A DNA stretch of 64,000 bases from Streptomyces halobius (lineage in GTDB: Bacteria > Actinomycetota > Actinomycetes > Streptomycetales > Streptomycetaceae): contig NZ_CP086322.1 of assembly GCF_023277745.1 (NCBI RefSeq), forward strand, positions 4,836,001 through 4,900,000, given 5' to 3'. Shown in pieces: positions 25,024 through 33,765 of the stretch. The notes below the pieces were generated by a model that saw only the letters and a list, made by a program, of their open reading frames with translations, made no database searches and had not been told where the DNA came from. The stretch's first letter is position 1. Every line of letters starts with the position of its first letter. Made by a program: the position numbers and the translations under genes.

Positions 25024-25838
25024 CCTCCGCCGCAGCCTCGCTGCCCTACAAGCTCATCGCGACGGATCTCGACGGGACGCTGCTGCGTCAGGACGAGAGC
25101 GTTTCCGAGCGCACCCGGGCGGCGCTCACCGCGGCCGCCGAGGCGGGCGCGGCGCATATCGTCGTCACCGGACGGTCGGTGCCCTGGACCCGGCACATCC
25201 TGGACGCCCTGGACTACCGGGGCCTGGCGGTGTGCGGGCAGGGCGCGCAGGTCTACCACGCGGGCGAGCACCGGCTGCTGACGTCGGTGACGCTGGACCG
25301 GCAGCTGGCCGGTCTCGCGCTGTCCAAGATCGAGGCGGAGACCGGCCCGCTGTATCTGGCGGCGAGCCGGGACGGCCTGGAGGGCGAGGTACTGGTCGGC
25401 CCCGGCTACCGGGTGCAGGACGGCCCGCTGCCGTCGGTCGCGATCGACGACCCGGGCGAGCTGTGGACGGCCCCGCTCAACAAGCTCTACCTCCAGCACC
25501 CCGCCCTCGACGACGACACCCTGGCACGGGCCGCGCGCGAGGCCGCCGGGGATCTGGTGGGCGTGACGATGGCCGGCGAGGGCATAGTCGAACTGCTGCC
25601 GCTGGGCCTGTCGAAGGCCACCGGACTGTCCCTGGCCGCCCGCCGCCTGGGCCTCACGGCCAAGGACGCCCTCGCCTTCGGCGATATGCCCAACGACGTC
25701 CCGATGTTCGCCTGGTCGGCACACGGCGTGGCCATGGCCAACGCCCACGACGAGCTGACGGCGGTCGCGGACGAGATCACCACCTCCAATGAGGAGGACG
25801 GCATCGCGCGGGTGGTGGAGCGGGTGTTCGGGGTTTAG
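25020..25838 (+). CDS. HAD-superfamily (Cof-type) phosphatase
   Basis: The GTG overlaps the serS stop. The 272-residue protein has all Cof-like HAD motifs: DLDGTLL with the nucleophile Asp and the acid Asp, VVTGR (motif II), Lys in GLSKATGL (motif III), and [10 protein letters not shown] (motif IV, Mg ligands). A C2-type cap lies between motifs II and III. Such enzymes dephosphorylate sugar phosphates, pyridoxal phosphate or flavin intermediates; the substrate cannot be predicted. A paralogue with the same motifs is at 52120. It converges on the rhomboid-like gene across a hairpin. Confidence 0.9.
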   Translation: MTSAAASLPYKLIATDLDGTLLRQDESVSERTRAALTAAAEAGAAHIVVTGRSVPWTRHILDALDYRGLAVCGQGAQVYHAGEHRLLTSVTLDRQLAGLALSKIEAETGPLYLAASRDGLEGEVLVGPGYRVQDGPLPSVAIDDPGELWTAPLNKLYLQHPALDDDTLARAAREAAGDLVGVTMAGEGIVELLPLGLSKATGLSLAARRLGLTAKDALAFGDMPNDVPMFAWSAHGVAMANAHDELTAVADEITTSNEEDGIARVVERVFGV

Positions 25839-25958
25839 GGCCTTTTGTGTCGGTGTGCCCGCGGTGCTGTGTCCTGGCGGCTGCGACCTGTCGGACGGTG
25901 ACCGACGGGAACAACGCCCCGGCCCCGCCGCGTTGTGGACCCGCAGGGGGCCCTCGCA

Positions 25959-25984
25959 CCCCTTAAGGGGCGCCCCCTAAGGGG
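25959..25984. terminator. Hairpin between converging HAD and rhomboid-like genes
   Basis: CCTTAAGGGGC (25961-25971) pairs with GCCCCCTAAGG (25972-25982) with one mismatch, inside a run of two CCCCTTAAGGGG-like palindromes. It overlaps the stop codon of the minus-strand gene. Confidence 0.6.
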
Positions 25985-26669
25985 CACCCGCGCCCCCATC
26001 CCCTTCCTCCCTCCGCTCCCCGATCGCCACCGCCGGGGTCAGTGGCCAGGCGGCCAGGCCGAGGACCAGGGCGATGGCATGGCCGATGTCGGTGAAGGTC
26101 GCGCCGGTCAGCAGCGGGACGCCGAAGAACACCAGCAGTCCGGCGAGATAGCCGTAGCGCCAGAGCCGCCGCAGCCGGTACGTCAGCACGCCGGCGGCGG
26201 CCGCCAGCCCGTAGGAGACGCCGATGTCCACGACATGGGTCATCGAACGCGGCAGCCGGTGTCCCTCGATGGCCAGCAGGACGAGTTCCTGACTGATGAG
26301 AGTGGCGGCGACATGCGCAACCGCGACGGTCAGCAGCCAGCGCCACGTGCCCAGCCACCGCTCGACGTTGGCGTGCAGCAGCTCGAACATCACCACATAG
26401 AGCAGAAACGACGCGGGCCGCTCGATCCAGAAGCCGCTGATCAGCAGCGAGGGCAGCGGATGCTCGTTCAGCTCGTGGATGTTGCTGCTGGTGCGGTGGA
26501 GGAGGGTGTGCTCCAGGCCCTCGGAGGCCGAGGCGATGACGAGGCTGGTGATGCCGATGATCAGCAGCCAGATGTGAGTGCCGGGAGTGGACCGGATCCA
26601 GGCCCGTACCCAGGCCGTCGCCCGGCGGAGGGGGTCTCGGGTGCCGTCGGCTCCACCGTCGGTTTTCAC
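25977..26669 (-). CDS. Rhomboid-like intramembrane protein
   Basis: The 230-residue protein has about six transmembrane helices, beginning THIWLLIIGITSLVIASASE. The segment NIHELNEHPLPSLLISGFW is typical of the actinobacterial rhomboid-like family. Candidate catalytic residues are Ser152 in DIGVSYGLAAAAG and His197 in FTDIGHAIALVLG, the GxS and GxxH positions of rhomboid proteases, so it may be an active intramembrane serine protease. Substrates are unknown. The gene is divergent from a LysR regulator, which could control it. Confidence 0.75.
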   Translation of the reverse strand: MKTDGGADGTRDPLRRATAWVRAWIRSTPGTHIWLLIIGITSLVIASASEGLEHTLLHRTSSNIHELNEHPLPSLLISGFWIERPASFLLYVVMFELLHANVERWLGTWRWLLTVAVAHVAATLISQELVLLAIEGHRLPRSMTHVVDIGVSYGLAAAAGVLTYRLRRLWRYGYLAGLLVFFGVPLLTGATFTDIGHAIALVLGLAAWPLTPAVAIGERREEGDGGAGAP

Positions 26670-26747
26670 TGTTCGAGGCTAACCCGGGCGGGACGGCATA
26701 CGGCGCAGCCGCCCGCCCCGGTGCCGCAATGGCGTACCTGGCGGGTC

Positions 26748-26790
26748 GGCACCCGGAAACCGTACGGCCGTACGCGGATTCCGGGTTGCC
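26748..26790. promoter_or_regulatory. Long imperfect palindrome between rhomboid-like and LysR genes
   Basis: GGCACCCGGAAACCGTACGG faces CCGTACGCGGATTCCGGGTTGCC as an inverted repeat with a few mismatches. It lies in the divergent intergenic region 26670-26897 and could be an operator or a cruciform. The LysR start region further on contains AT-richer DNA (26821-26890), where LysR sites are usually found. Confidence 0.45.
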
Positions 26791-26897
26791 GCCCTGGGCC
26801 CTGTCACGATCTTCGCGGTGAACCCATACCCAAGTCAATCCTCTGGCTTCCTTTCAGATCCCTTAGCAATAGCTTGGGTTGGGGGTAGTCTGGGTCC

Positions 26898-27827
26898 GTG
26901 ACCCTCGATGATCTCCGTGCTTTCGTTGCCGTCTGCGAGGCGGGCAATCTCAGCGCCGTCGCCCGGGACCTGGGCTGTACGCAGTCGGCCGTCAGCCAGC
27001 GCGTCAAAAGGCTCGAACGCGAGGCGGGCATCGGCCTGTTGGAGCGCCGGGCGCGCGGCGTCGCGCCGACCCAGGCCGGCCGGATCCTGCACCGCGCGGC
27101 CGCCGACGGACTCGGCGGGCTGGATCTGGCACTGCGCACGCTCGCCGATATGCGGGAGGGCGACGGCGGCACGGTGCGGGTGACCACGGGCGCCACGACC
27201 GTACGGCACTTCATGTCCGACGCGGTGGTCGACTTCCGTGCCCGGCATCCGCAGGTCCATCTGGAGTTCCAGACCGAGAGTTCCAGCCGTCGCTGTTTCG
27301 GGGCCGTCGCGGACGGCACCTCCGAGCTGGCCTGGATCACCATCGGCCCGCCGGTGCGCGGTATCGAACAGCATCCGGTGATCGATCTGCCGTGGGTACT
27401 GGCCGTACGCGCCGACGATCCGCTCGCCGCACGGGAGCGGATCGAGCCCGATGAGCTGGCCGGCATCCGGCACATACGGCTGCCGGAGAACTCCACGTCC
27501 CGGATGCGGCTCGACGGCCATCTGAACCGCCGGGAGACCGGGGCCGTTCCGCCGCCGAGCACCACCAGCGTGGCCGACTGGGACACCGCCCTACTGCTGG
27601 CCGAACTGGGCGTCGGCCATGCGGTGGTACCGGAACTGCCGGGCCGCCGGGCCGCCGCCACCCCCGCACTGCGTCTGGTGCCGATTCCCTCACTGCCCGC
27701 GCTGGCGACGGGCTGGGCGGTACGCCAATGGGAGGCGCTGAGCCCGGCGGCCGTGGAGTTCGCGGAGACGGTGAAGGGCCGCCTGTGCGGCGACGGCCGG
27801 ACGGCGCGCGGCGTCAGACGCGGATGA
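26898..27827 (+). CDS. LysR-family transcriptional regulator
   Basis: The 309-residue protein starts with a classic LysR winged helix-turn-helix (residues 1-60: LDDLRAFVAVCEAGNLSAVA, then CTQSAVSQRVKRLEREAGIG). The periplasmic-binding-like effector domain follows from about residue 90 to 295. It should bind as a tetramer near its own promoter and answer to a small molecule that cannot be predicted. The GTG at 26898 begins exactly at the conserved TLDDLRAF start. The divergent neighbour is the rhomboid-like gene. Confidence 0.92.
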   Translation: MTLDDLRAFVAVCEAGNLSAVARDLGCTQSAVSQRVKRLEREAGIGLLERRARGVAPTQAGRILHRAAADGLGGLDLALRTLADMREGDGGTVRVTTGATTVRHFMSDAVVDFRARHPQVHLEFQTESSSRRCFGAVADGTSELAWITIGPPVRGIEQHPVIDLPWVLAVRADDPLAARERIEPDELAGIRHIRLPENSTSRMRLDGHLNRRETGAVPPPSTTSVADWDTALLLAELGVGHAVVPELPGRRAAATPALRLVPIPSLPALATGWAVRQWEALSPAAVEFAETVKGRLCGDGRTARGVRRG

Positions 27828-28345
27828 GCGGCCCGCTCAGCTCCGCGAGCAGTACCGTTTCCGTGCGCTTGACCACCTCATCGTCGGCGGACTGCGTCCC
27901 TCGCTCTCGGTCGTCCGGAGCCTCGCCTCGACCTGGGCCGGCCGCGCGACCGCCGCCGTTCGGGCCGCTTGCCACGGTGTCAGGGTCAAGGGCGGCGGTC
28001 ACGGAGGGTGGACGGGTTCACGAGTGGCGCGCGGCCCCGGGATGGCCCATGGTGGGACGGTGGTATCTCACGGAGGGTGGGCTATGGCCCACGGACCGTG
28101 CATACGGGCGCTGGACACCGGTCACGGAACGTCGCGCTTGTTCACCAATCGTCGATCACCCCTCGCAGGTCGTCGCCCGTCGGCCACTGAGCGGCAGTAT
28201 CGCGTCAAGTCCTGTCCACGAATCGTCAATGAAGCGTCAGAGGGTGCCGAGCTGTCCGGTTTTCCGGGAATAGCGTCAGAGTCGAGCCCTGGCGTACGCG
28301 TTACCCACTGGTCCGGGGCCGACGTTTTGTCCAAGGAGCAATGCC
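27828..28345. other. Intergenic region without a supported gene
   Basis: Two copies of a CACGGAGGGTGG word (near 28000 and 28069) and ATGGCCCA words are the only visible repeats. On the minus strand a short frame ends DDEVVKRTETVLLAELSGPL, which could be the tail of a lost Lrp/AsnC-type regulator, but this is too little to call. The promoter of the downstream gene must lie in the AT-richer part near 28250-28330. Confidence 0.4.
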
Positions 28346-28663
28346 GTGTCCCACAACGTCTTGTTCACGGAAGATCCCGAACCTTCTGATCGCGTCCCGG
28401 CCGGACCTCTCTTCGTCCCCGTCCGGTCGGGTCCCGCGGGCTGCACAGCCCGCCTGTTCCGCACCCCCCTCGGCGGCCGTACGGTCGTCGGCTTCACCTC
28501 GCAGCAGCGGCTGGCCGAGACACTCGGCGGCAGCCAGCTCTGGGTCACGCTCTCCGAGCCCGCGCTGCGCGCGCTGGCCGAGCCGCTGGGGGCGACGATC
28601 GTCACCGTCGATCCACGGTTCGCCCCCGACCTCTCCCGGCTTCACCACGTACGGGCCGCATGA
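28346..28663 (+). CDS. Small SAV_915/SseB-like protein of unknown function
   Basis: GTG 28346 is preferred because AAGGAG (28333-28338) is 7 bases upstream. The 105-residue protein is a single alpha/beta domain (GPLFVPVRSGPAGCTARLFR, TPLGGRTVVGFTSQQRLAET, LGGSQLWVTLSEPALRALAE) of a type common in Streptomyces and annotated as SAV_915 family or SseB-like. The function is unknown. Its stop TGA overlaps an ATG, and the next gene begins 15 bp downstream, so it is the first gene of an operon with the decarboxylase-like enzyme. Confidence 0.7.
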   Translation: MSHNVLFTEDPEPSDRVPAGPLFVPVRSGPAGCTARLFRTPLGGRTVVGFTSQQRLAETLGGSQLWVTLSEPALRALAEPLGATIVTVDPRFAPDLSRLHHVRAA

Positions 28664-28677
28664 GGAGGGGCGGACAC

Positions 28678-30279
28678 ATGAGCCATCACACGCTTCCTCA
28701 GACCGATGATTCCGCGGCACCCAGGACATCCAGGGGGTCCGGGGCGTCCGCGGGGGGTGCGGGGTCCACTGCGCCGCCTGTGCCGTCCGCGTCGCCCGCG
28801 CCGCCTTCGTCGCCCGCGTCATCCGCGTCGTACGAGGCTGTCGCCCCGCCGGTGACCCCGGGGCCGCGGAAGGCCGAGTCGTCCGGCGCCCCCGTCAGGC
28901 GGCCTGCCGCCCCCGCCGAGGCCCCTTCGGAGGCCCCGCCGGGCACCGCCCCCTCGGACGCCCCGGGCGCGCCTCCGGAGGACGAGTCGCTCGCCCTCTG
29001 GCCCGGGTCCACGGTTCCCCTCCCCCACGCCGACCTCGCCGTCGGCGGCGTCCCCCTGTCCGAGCTCGCCGACCGCTTCGGCACCCCCGCCTACGTGCTG
29101 GACGAGCATGAGGTGCGCCGGCGCTGCCGCGCCTATCTGCGGGCCTTCCCGGACACCGAAGTGCTCTACGCGGCCAAGGCGTTCCTGTGCCGCGCCATGG
29201 CGCACTGGGTCCGGGAGGAGGGCCTCGGCCTGGACGTCTGCTCGGCCGGCGAGCTGGAGCTCGCCGTGACCACCGGCTTTCCGCCCGAGCGGATCGTGCT
29301 GCACGGCAACGCCAAGAGCCCGGACGACCTGGCGGCCGCGCTGCGGCTCGGTGTCGGGCGGATCGTCATCGACAGCACCTCGGAGATCGCCCGGCTGGCC
29401 GCCGCGGTCCCGCCGGGGGGCCGCCAGAAGGTGCTGATCCGGGTCGTGCCGGGGATCTCCGCGGGCGGCCACGCCAAGATCCGTACCGGGACCGACGACC
29501 AGAAGTTCGGGCTGTCGGTCGCGGACGGTTCCGCGCAGCACGCCATCGCCCGGATCCTGGGCCAGCCGCGCCTCGAACCGGTGGGCCTGCACTGCCACCT
29601 GGGCTCGCAGATCACCACCGTCAAGCCGTATCTGTCGGCGGTACGGCGGCTGATCGGACTGCTGGCGCGGGTGCACGACCAGCACGGCATCACACTGCCC
29701 GAACTGGACCTCGGCGGCGGCCACGGCATCGCCTACCGTCCGGGCGAGCCCGCGCTCGACATCGCCTGCCTCGCCGCCAAGGTCCGCGCCGAACTGGCCC
29801 GTGGCTGCGCGGCGGCCGGACTGCCGGTGCCACGGCTCGTCATCGAACCCGGCCGTGCCATCGCCGGTCCGGCCGGTGTCGTCCTCTACCGGGTGCTGGC
29901 GGTCAAGCAGACCGGGGCGCACCGGTTCGTGGCGGTGGACGGCGGGATGAGCGACAACCCACGGCCGGCGCTGTACGGGGTGCGCTACGCGCCCCGGCTG
30001 GTCGGCCGCCGTTCGGCCGCCGCGCCGGAGGCGGTCACCGTCGTCGGCCGGCACTGCGAGGCGGGCGATGTGCTCGCGTCGGACGTCCGGCTCCCGGGCG
30101 ACATCCGGCCCGGTGATCTGCTCGCCGTCCCCGTGGCGGGCGCGTACCACCTCTCGATGGCCTCCGGTTACAACCTCGTCGGCCGGCCTCCGGTCGTCGC
30201 CGTGGTCGACGGCAGGGCCCGGCTTCTGGTGCGCCGCGAATCGTTCGCCGACATTCAGGAGCGGGATATCGGGTTGTGA
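28678..30279 (+). CDS. Diaminopimelate decarboxylase-like PLP enzyme with disordered N-terminal extension
   Basis: ATG 28678 has GAGGAGGGG 7 bases upstream; ATG 28660 overlaps the previous stop but has no ribosome site. The first 95 residues are Ala/Pro/Ser-rich and disordered. The fold-type III decarboxylase follows: the PLP lysine in VLYAAKAFLCRA, GLHCHLGSQI, the phosphate-binding DLGGGHGI, IEPGRAIAG and the CEAGD motif supplying the active-site Cys, plus the conserved GAYHLSMASGYN. It is either a second LysA (meso-diaminopimelate to lysine) or a relative acting on another amino acid, as in natural-product pathways. The neighbours do not decide. Confidence 0.85.
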   Translation: MSHHTLPQTDDSAAPRTSRGSGASAGGAGSTAPPVPSASPAPPSSPASSASYEAVAPPVTPGPRKAESSGAPVRRPAAPAEAPSEAPPGTAPSDAPGAPPEDESLALWPGSTVPLPHADLAVGGVPLSELADRFGTPAYVLDEHEVRRRCRAYLRAFPDTEVLYAAKAFLCRAMAHWVREEGLGLDVCSAGELELAVTTGFPPERIVLHGNAKSPDDLAAALRLGVGRIVIDSTSEIARLAAAVPPGGRQKVLIRVVPGISAGGHAKIRTGTDDQKFGLSVADGSAQHAIARILGQPRLEPVGLHCHLGSQITTVKPYLSAVRRLIGLLARVHDQHGITLPELDLGGGHGIAYRPGEPALDIACLAAKVRAELARGCAAAGLPVPRLVIEPGRAIAGPAGVVLYRVLAVKQTGAHRFVAVDGGMSDNPRPALYGVRYAPRLVGRRSAAAPEAVTVVGRHCEAGDVLASDVRLPGDIRPGDLLAVPVAGAYHLSMASGYNLVGRPPVVAVVDGRARLLVRRESFADIQERDIGL

Positions 30280-30283
30280 GGAC

Positions 30284-30312
30284 GGGCCCGCGCTGACACC
30301 CTGGCGCGGGCT
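30284..30312. terminator. Hairpin after the decarboxylase-like gene
   Basis: GGGCCCGCGC (30284-30293) and GCGCGGGCTC (30304-30312) pair around TGACACCCTG, 5 bp after the stop. Confidence 0.6.
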
Positions 30313-30488
30313 CTCCACCCCCTCCCCGCCTTCCTGACCAGCGCAAGTTCACCTCTGCCCCACTTCCGTGTACGCTCAAGCAAAGTTGTAGGATGACTGG
30401 GCAACCGGGTGTCTCCCACACAGGCCCCATTCAGGCATCACATCCGGACATCACGCCGATGACGAGCGGACACGAAAGGCGGACGGTC

Positions 30489-31199
30489 ATGGCACTGCAG
30501 GCAGCGGGGCGGCAGTCCCTCGTGGACACCGTCGTCGAAGCCCTGCGGTCCCAGCTGGCCGCCGGTGAGTGGCAGGTCGGCGACCGCATCCCGACCGAGC
30601 ACACCCTCGCGGAACAGCTCCAGGTCGGCCGTAACACCGTCCGCGAGGCGGTCCGGGTGCTGGCACACGCCGGAATGCTGCGCTCACGGCAGGGCGAGGG
30701 CACGTTCGTGGTCTCCACCGCCGATCCGGGCGACATCATGCGCGGCGTCCAACGGGCCGGAATCCGCGATGTCCTGGAGCTGCGGATCGCGCTGGAGGCG
30801 GAGGCCGCCCGGCTGGCCGCGCTGCGTCACGAGCCCGCCGACCTGGAGCGGATGCGGGCGGCCCTGGACGCCCAGGCCGAGCTGGCGGACGCCGACGGGC
30901 AGCCCGACACCGGCAGCCTTGAGCTCTACGCCGATCACGACATCGCCTTCCACAAGGCCGTCGTCGAGGCCGCGCACAACACCGCGCTGACGGCGACGTA
31001 CGGCTGGTTCAGCAGCTCCGTACGGGAGGCGCTGGTCAGCGCGCTCGTCGACCAGGCGATGCCGAAGGTCGTACACGGCGATCACCGCCGGGTCATGGAC
31101 GCGATCGCGGCAGGCGACCCGGAGGCCGCGGAGCGGGCCACCCGCGAGCTCCTCGACAAGCCGAAGCAGGCCGTCGAGGCCCTGCTCGCCACCCGCTAG
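30489..31199 (+). CDS. GntR/FadR-type regulator (FCD domain)
   Basis: ATG 30489 follows a GAAAGG ribosome site. The 236-residue protein has a GntR winged helix (about 10-75: IPTEHTLAEQLQVGRNTVRE, then AVRVLAHAGMLRSRQGEGTFV) and an all-helical FCD ligand domain with the metal-binding Asp/His pattern (ADHDIAFHKAVVEAAHN, GDHRRVMDAI). It lies 106 bp before an MFS exporter in the same direction, and these two often form a regulator-transporter pair. The probable ligand is an organic acid exported or imported by that transporter. This is inference from context. Confidence 0.9.
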   Translation: MALQAAGRQSLVDTVVEALRSQLAAGEWQVGDRIPTEHTLAEQLQVGRNTVREAVRVLAHAGMLRSRQGEGTFVVSTADPGDIMRGVQRAGIRDVLELRIALEAEAARLAALRHEPADLERMRAALDAQAELADADGQPDTGSLELYADHDIAFHKAVVEAAHNTALTATYGWFSSSVREALVSALVDQAMPKVVHGDHRRVMDAIAAGDPEAAERATRELLDKPKQAVEALLATR

Positions 31200-31305
31200 C
31201 CAAGCCCGGCCCTTCTTTCTCCGTTCCCTCGCGCGGAGCCCGCGGCCCACGGCTCGCCGCGCCCCGACCCCCTTCACACACGCACGATTGACGAGGTACG
31301 TACGC

Positions 31306-32595
31306 ATGCCGGAAACCAGGCCCGATGCCCCCCTGATCGACTTGATCGACGCCGAAGAGGATCTGGTCGCGGCACCGCCGGTCGCCGCGGCCCGCCGTCG
31401 GCTACGGGCCCACCCGGTCCTCGTGCTGGCCGGAATCGTCCTCGCCGCGCTCAACATGCGGGCGGCGCTGGCCGGTGTCTCGCCGCTGCTCAGTGAGATC
31501 GGCGGGCACTTCCACCTGGCCGCGACCGCCAGCAGCCTGGTGACAACCATCCCGCTGGCCTTCATGGGCCTCGGCTCGATCATCGCGCCCAAACTGGCCC
31601 GCCGTTGGGGCACCGAGACGGTGCTGTGCGCCGCGCTGGTCCTGCTGTGCGGCGGCATCGTGCTGCGGATCGCCCCGCCCGTCGTCGCGCTGTTCGTGGG
31701 CTGCGCGGTGGTCGGTACGTCCATAGCCCTGCTGAACGTGCTGATGCCGGGCCTGATCAAGCGGGACTTCCCGGAGCGGGCCGCCGGTATGACGGCGCTG
31801 TACTCGACGGCGATGATCCTCGGTGCGACCGTCTCGGCCGCCTCCGCCGTGCCACTGGAGAACGCCCTCGGCGGCTGGCAGGGCTCGCTGGTCTCCTGGT
31901 CGCTGCTGGCCGCCGTCGCCGCGGTGGTCTGGTTCCCGCAGGCGGTGATCGCCCGGCGTGGCACCTCGCACGGTGCGGCCGCCGCGTCACCCGTACGCAC
32001 CAACGAGGACGGCCCGAAGCTGAGCCGTTCCCCGCTGGCCTGGCAGGTGACGCTCTTCATGGGCTCGCAGTCGCTGATCGCGTACGTGACCATCACGTGG
32101 CTGCCGACGATCTTCACCGACAACGGTATGGGCAAGGGCGCGGCCGGCCTGGTCTTCGCCTTCAGCACGCTGGTGCAGATGGTGGGGTCGTTCGCGGTGC
32201 CGATGCTCGCGGGACGGATGCGCCGGCAGCGGCTGCTGGGCGTGGCCGTCTCCGGGCTGATGGCCTGCGGTGTCGTCGGACTGCTGGTGGCGCCCGTGGC
32301 GGGTGCCTGGCTGTGGGCCGCGCTCCTCGGTATCGGGCAGGGCGGTGCGCTGGGCCTGGCGCTGACGATGATGGTGCTCCGCTCCGGCGACGCGCACACC
32401 GCCGCCCGTCTCTCCGGCATGGCGCAGACCTGGGGCTACCTCTTGGCGGCGGCCGGCCCGCTCGCCCTCGGCGCGGTCCACCAGGCCACCGGCGGCTGGA
32501 CCCTCCCGATCGCCCTCCTGCTCGCCGTCTGCGGCGGCCTGGCCCTGCTGGCCCTGGGCGCGGGCCGCGATCGGCGCATCGGGGGCGGGGCGTAG
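31306..32595 (+). CDS. MFS transporter, CynX/NimT (CP family)
   Basis: ATG 31306 has a GAGGT site upstream, and TTG 31288 is rejected. The 429-residue protein has about 12 transmembrane helices starting at LVLAGIVLAALNMRAALAGV, whose NMRAALAGVSPLL text is the hallmark of the cyanate/nitroimidazole transporter family (CynX, NimT/YeaN). A cytoplasmic N-terminal tail (1-42) is acidic, and a loop after helix 6 is Ser/Thr-rich. It should export or import a small anionic or nitro-aromatic compound. It is probably regulated by the upstream GntR protein. Confidence 0.88.
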   Translation: MPETRPDAPLIDLIDAEEDLVAAPPVAAARRRLRAHPVLVLAGIVLAALNMRAALAGVSPLLSEIGGHFHLAATASSLVTTIPLAFMGLGSIIAPKLARRWGTETVLCAALVLLCGGIVLRIAPPVVALFVGCAVVGTSIALLNVLMPGLIKRDFPERAAGMTALYSTAMILGATVSAASAVPLENALGGWQGSLVSWSLLAAVAAVVWFPQAVIARRGTSHGAAAASPVRTNEDGPKLSRSPLAWQVTLFMGSQSLIAYVTITWLPTIFTDNGMGKGAAGLVFAFSTLVQMVGSFAVPMLAGRMRRQRLLGVAVSGLMACGVVGLLVAPVAGAWLWAALLGIGQGGALGLALTMMVLRSGDAHTAARLSGMAQTWGYLLAAAGPLALGAVHQATGGWTLPIALLLAVCGGLALLALGAGRDRRIGGGA

Positions 32596-32690
32596 GGACT
32601 TTTACCGGCTGTTGGGGGGTTGGGCGCTTGGGACGTTCTGGCGGTGCTCTGGGTGGGGGCGCCGGAGCGCGGTCCCGGCAGAGGCCGTCA

Positions 32691-32790
32691 GCAGCCTCTC
32701 GCGGAGGCGGGTGGCAGGTAGATACGCAGCCTCTCCCGGAGGCCGATGGCAGGTCGATGGCGGCCTCTCCCGGAGGCCCCCGGCAGCGGG
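32691..32790. repeat. Three imperfect tandem repeats of about 34 bp before the mltG-like gene
   Basis: Units begin at 32691, 32726 and 32760. Each contains CCTCTCCCGGAGG or a near form, itself an inverted repeat, followed in the first two by TGGCAGGT. They fill the space before the start of the MltG-like gene and could act in its regulation or be simple repeat expansion. Confidence 0.6.
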
Positions 32791-32843
32791 ACGGATGCCC
32801 AGGTGCCATCCCGCAACCCGGCGGACTGGCCTACCGTGCCCTC

Positions 32844-33668
32844 ATGAGCGATGTTCAGCGCACCGTTCGCCGACGCGGCCCACGGCTCCCCCGTACCGGC
32901 TGGCTCATCCTTGTTGCCGTTCTGTGCATCCTCGTCATAGTCGCCGTACTGGTCCTGCCGCGGTTGCTGCGCGGCGAGCCGGAACGCGAGGAGAAGCTGA
33001 CGGTCCCGGAGGGGCTGCGGGCCACCCAGATCTACGCCGCTGCCGACAAGGCCCTTCATGTGGCCCCCGGCACCACCGCGAAGGCCGCGAAGACCGCGCG
33101 GCTCGCACTGCCGAAAGAGGCAAAGGGCAATCCGGAGGGCTACCTCTTCCCGGCGACCTATCCGATCGACGACGACGCCACCCCGGCATCCCTGCTCTCC
33201 TACATGGTCCGTACCGCCAACCAGCGGCTCGCCGACGACGGCATCACCTCGTACCGGACCGTCGTGATCGCCAGCATCGTCCAGGCCGAGGCCGACCGGC
33301 CGGGCGATATGGGCAAGGTCGCCCGGGTCATCGCCAACCGGCTCGCGCAGAACATGCCGTTGCAGATGGACTCGACGATCAACTACGCGCTGGACCGCAA
33401 CACCCTCAACACCAGCCACTCCGACACCAAGACCGACAGCCCGTACAACACCTACCGGCACCAGGGCCTGCCACCCACCCCGATCGACAACCCCGGGGCG
33501 GAGGCTTTGAAGGCGGCGGGCTCGCCGCCCAAGGGGGACTGGCTCTACTTCGTCACCGTCAAACCGGGCGACACCCGCTTCACCGCCGACTATCAGAAAC
33601 ACCTGAAGAACGTCCAGGAGTTCAACGACCATCAGAAGAGCGCCGGCGGGAGCGCCCCGACCGCCTGA
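32844..33668 (+). CDS. Short MltG (YceG)-like endolytic transglycosylase
   Basis: The 274-residue protein has one N-terminal transmembrane helix (TGWLILVAVLCILVIVAVLV) and an extracellular YceG domain. Family marks are GYLFPATYPI, ASIVQAEA with the probable catalytic Glu149, QMDSTINYAL, and YNTYRHQGLPPTPIDNPG. MltG cuts newly made glycan strands and sets their length. This copy lacks the large N-terminal LysM-like and disordered part of the main Streptomyces MltG, so it is likely a paralogue with a narrower job. A QAEA in place of the usual EKE around the catalytic Glu is a small deviation. It converges on the ABC genes. Confidence 0.88.
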   Translation: MSDVQRTVRRRGPRLPRTGWLILVAVLCILVIVAVLVLPRLLRGEPEREEKLTVPEGLRATQIYAAADKALHVAPGTTAKAAKTARLALPKEAKGNPEGYLFPATYPIDDDATPASLLSYMVRTANQRLADDGITSYRTVVIASIVQAEADRPGDMGKVARVIANRLAQNMPLQMDSTINYALDRNTLNTSHSDTKTDSPYNTYRHQGLPPTPIDNPGAEALKAAGSPPKGDWLYFVTVKPGDTRFTADYQKHLKNVQEFNDHQKSAGGSAPTA

Positions 33669-33708
33669 GAGAACCTGGCAACGGAGCGAGCTGCCGCCCC
33701 GGGCGGGC

Positions 33709-33752
33709 GGACGGGGCGAGGCGGGCGGCCGCTGACCGCCCTCTCCCCGTCC
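33709..33752. terminator. Bidirectional hairpin between mltG-like and ABC genes
   Basis: GGACGGGG...GCGGGCGG on the left pairs with CCGCCC...CCCCGTCC on the right, with an internal loop in the middle (33709-33752). It separates two converging transcription units. Confidence 0.6.
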
Positions 33753-33765
33753 CCTCCTCCTGCTC

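Noticed and set aside
27814..28002. Short minus-strand frame ending VVKRTETVLLAELSGPL
   Set aside because: It could be the tail of an Lrp/AsnC regulator, but about 20 residues of weak similarity judged from memory are not enough to call a gene or pseudogene.
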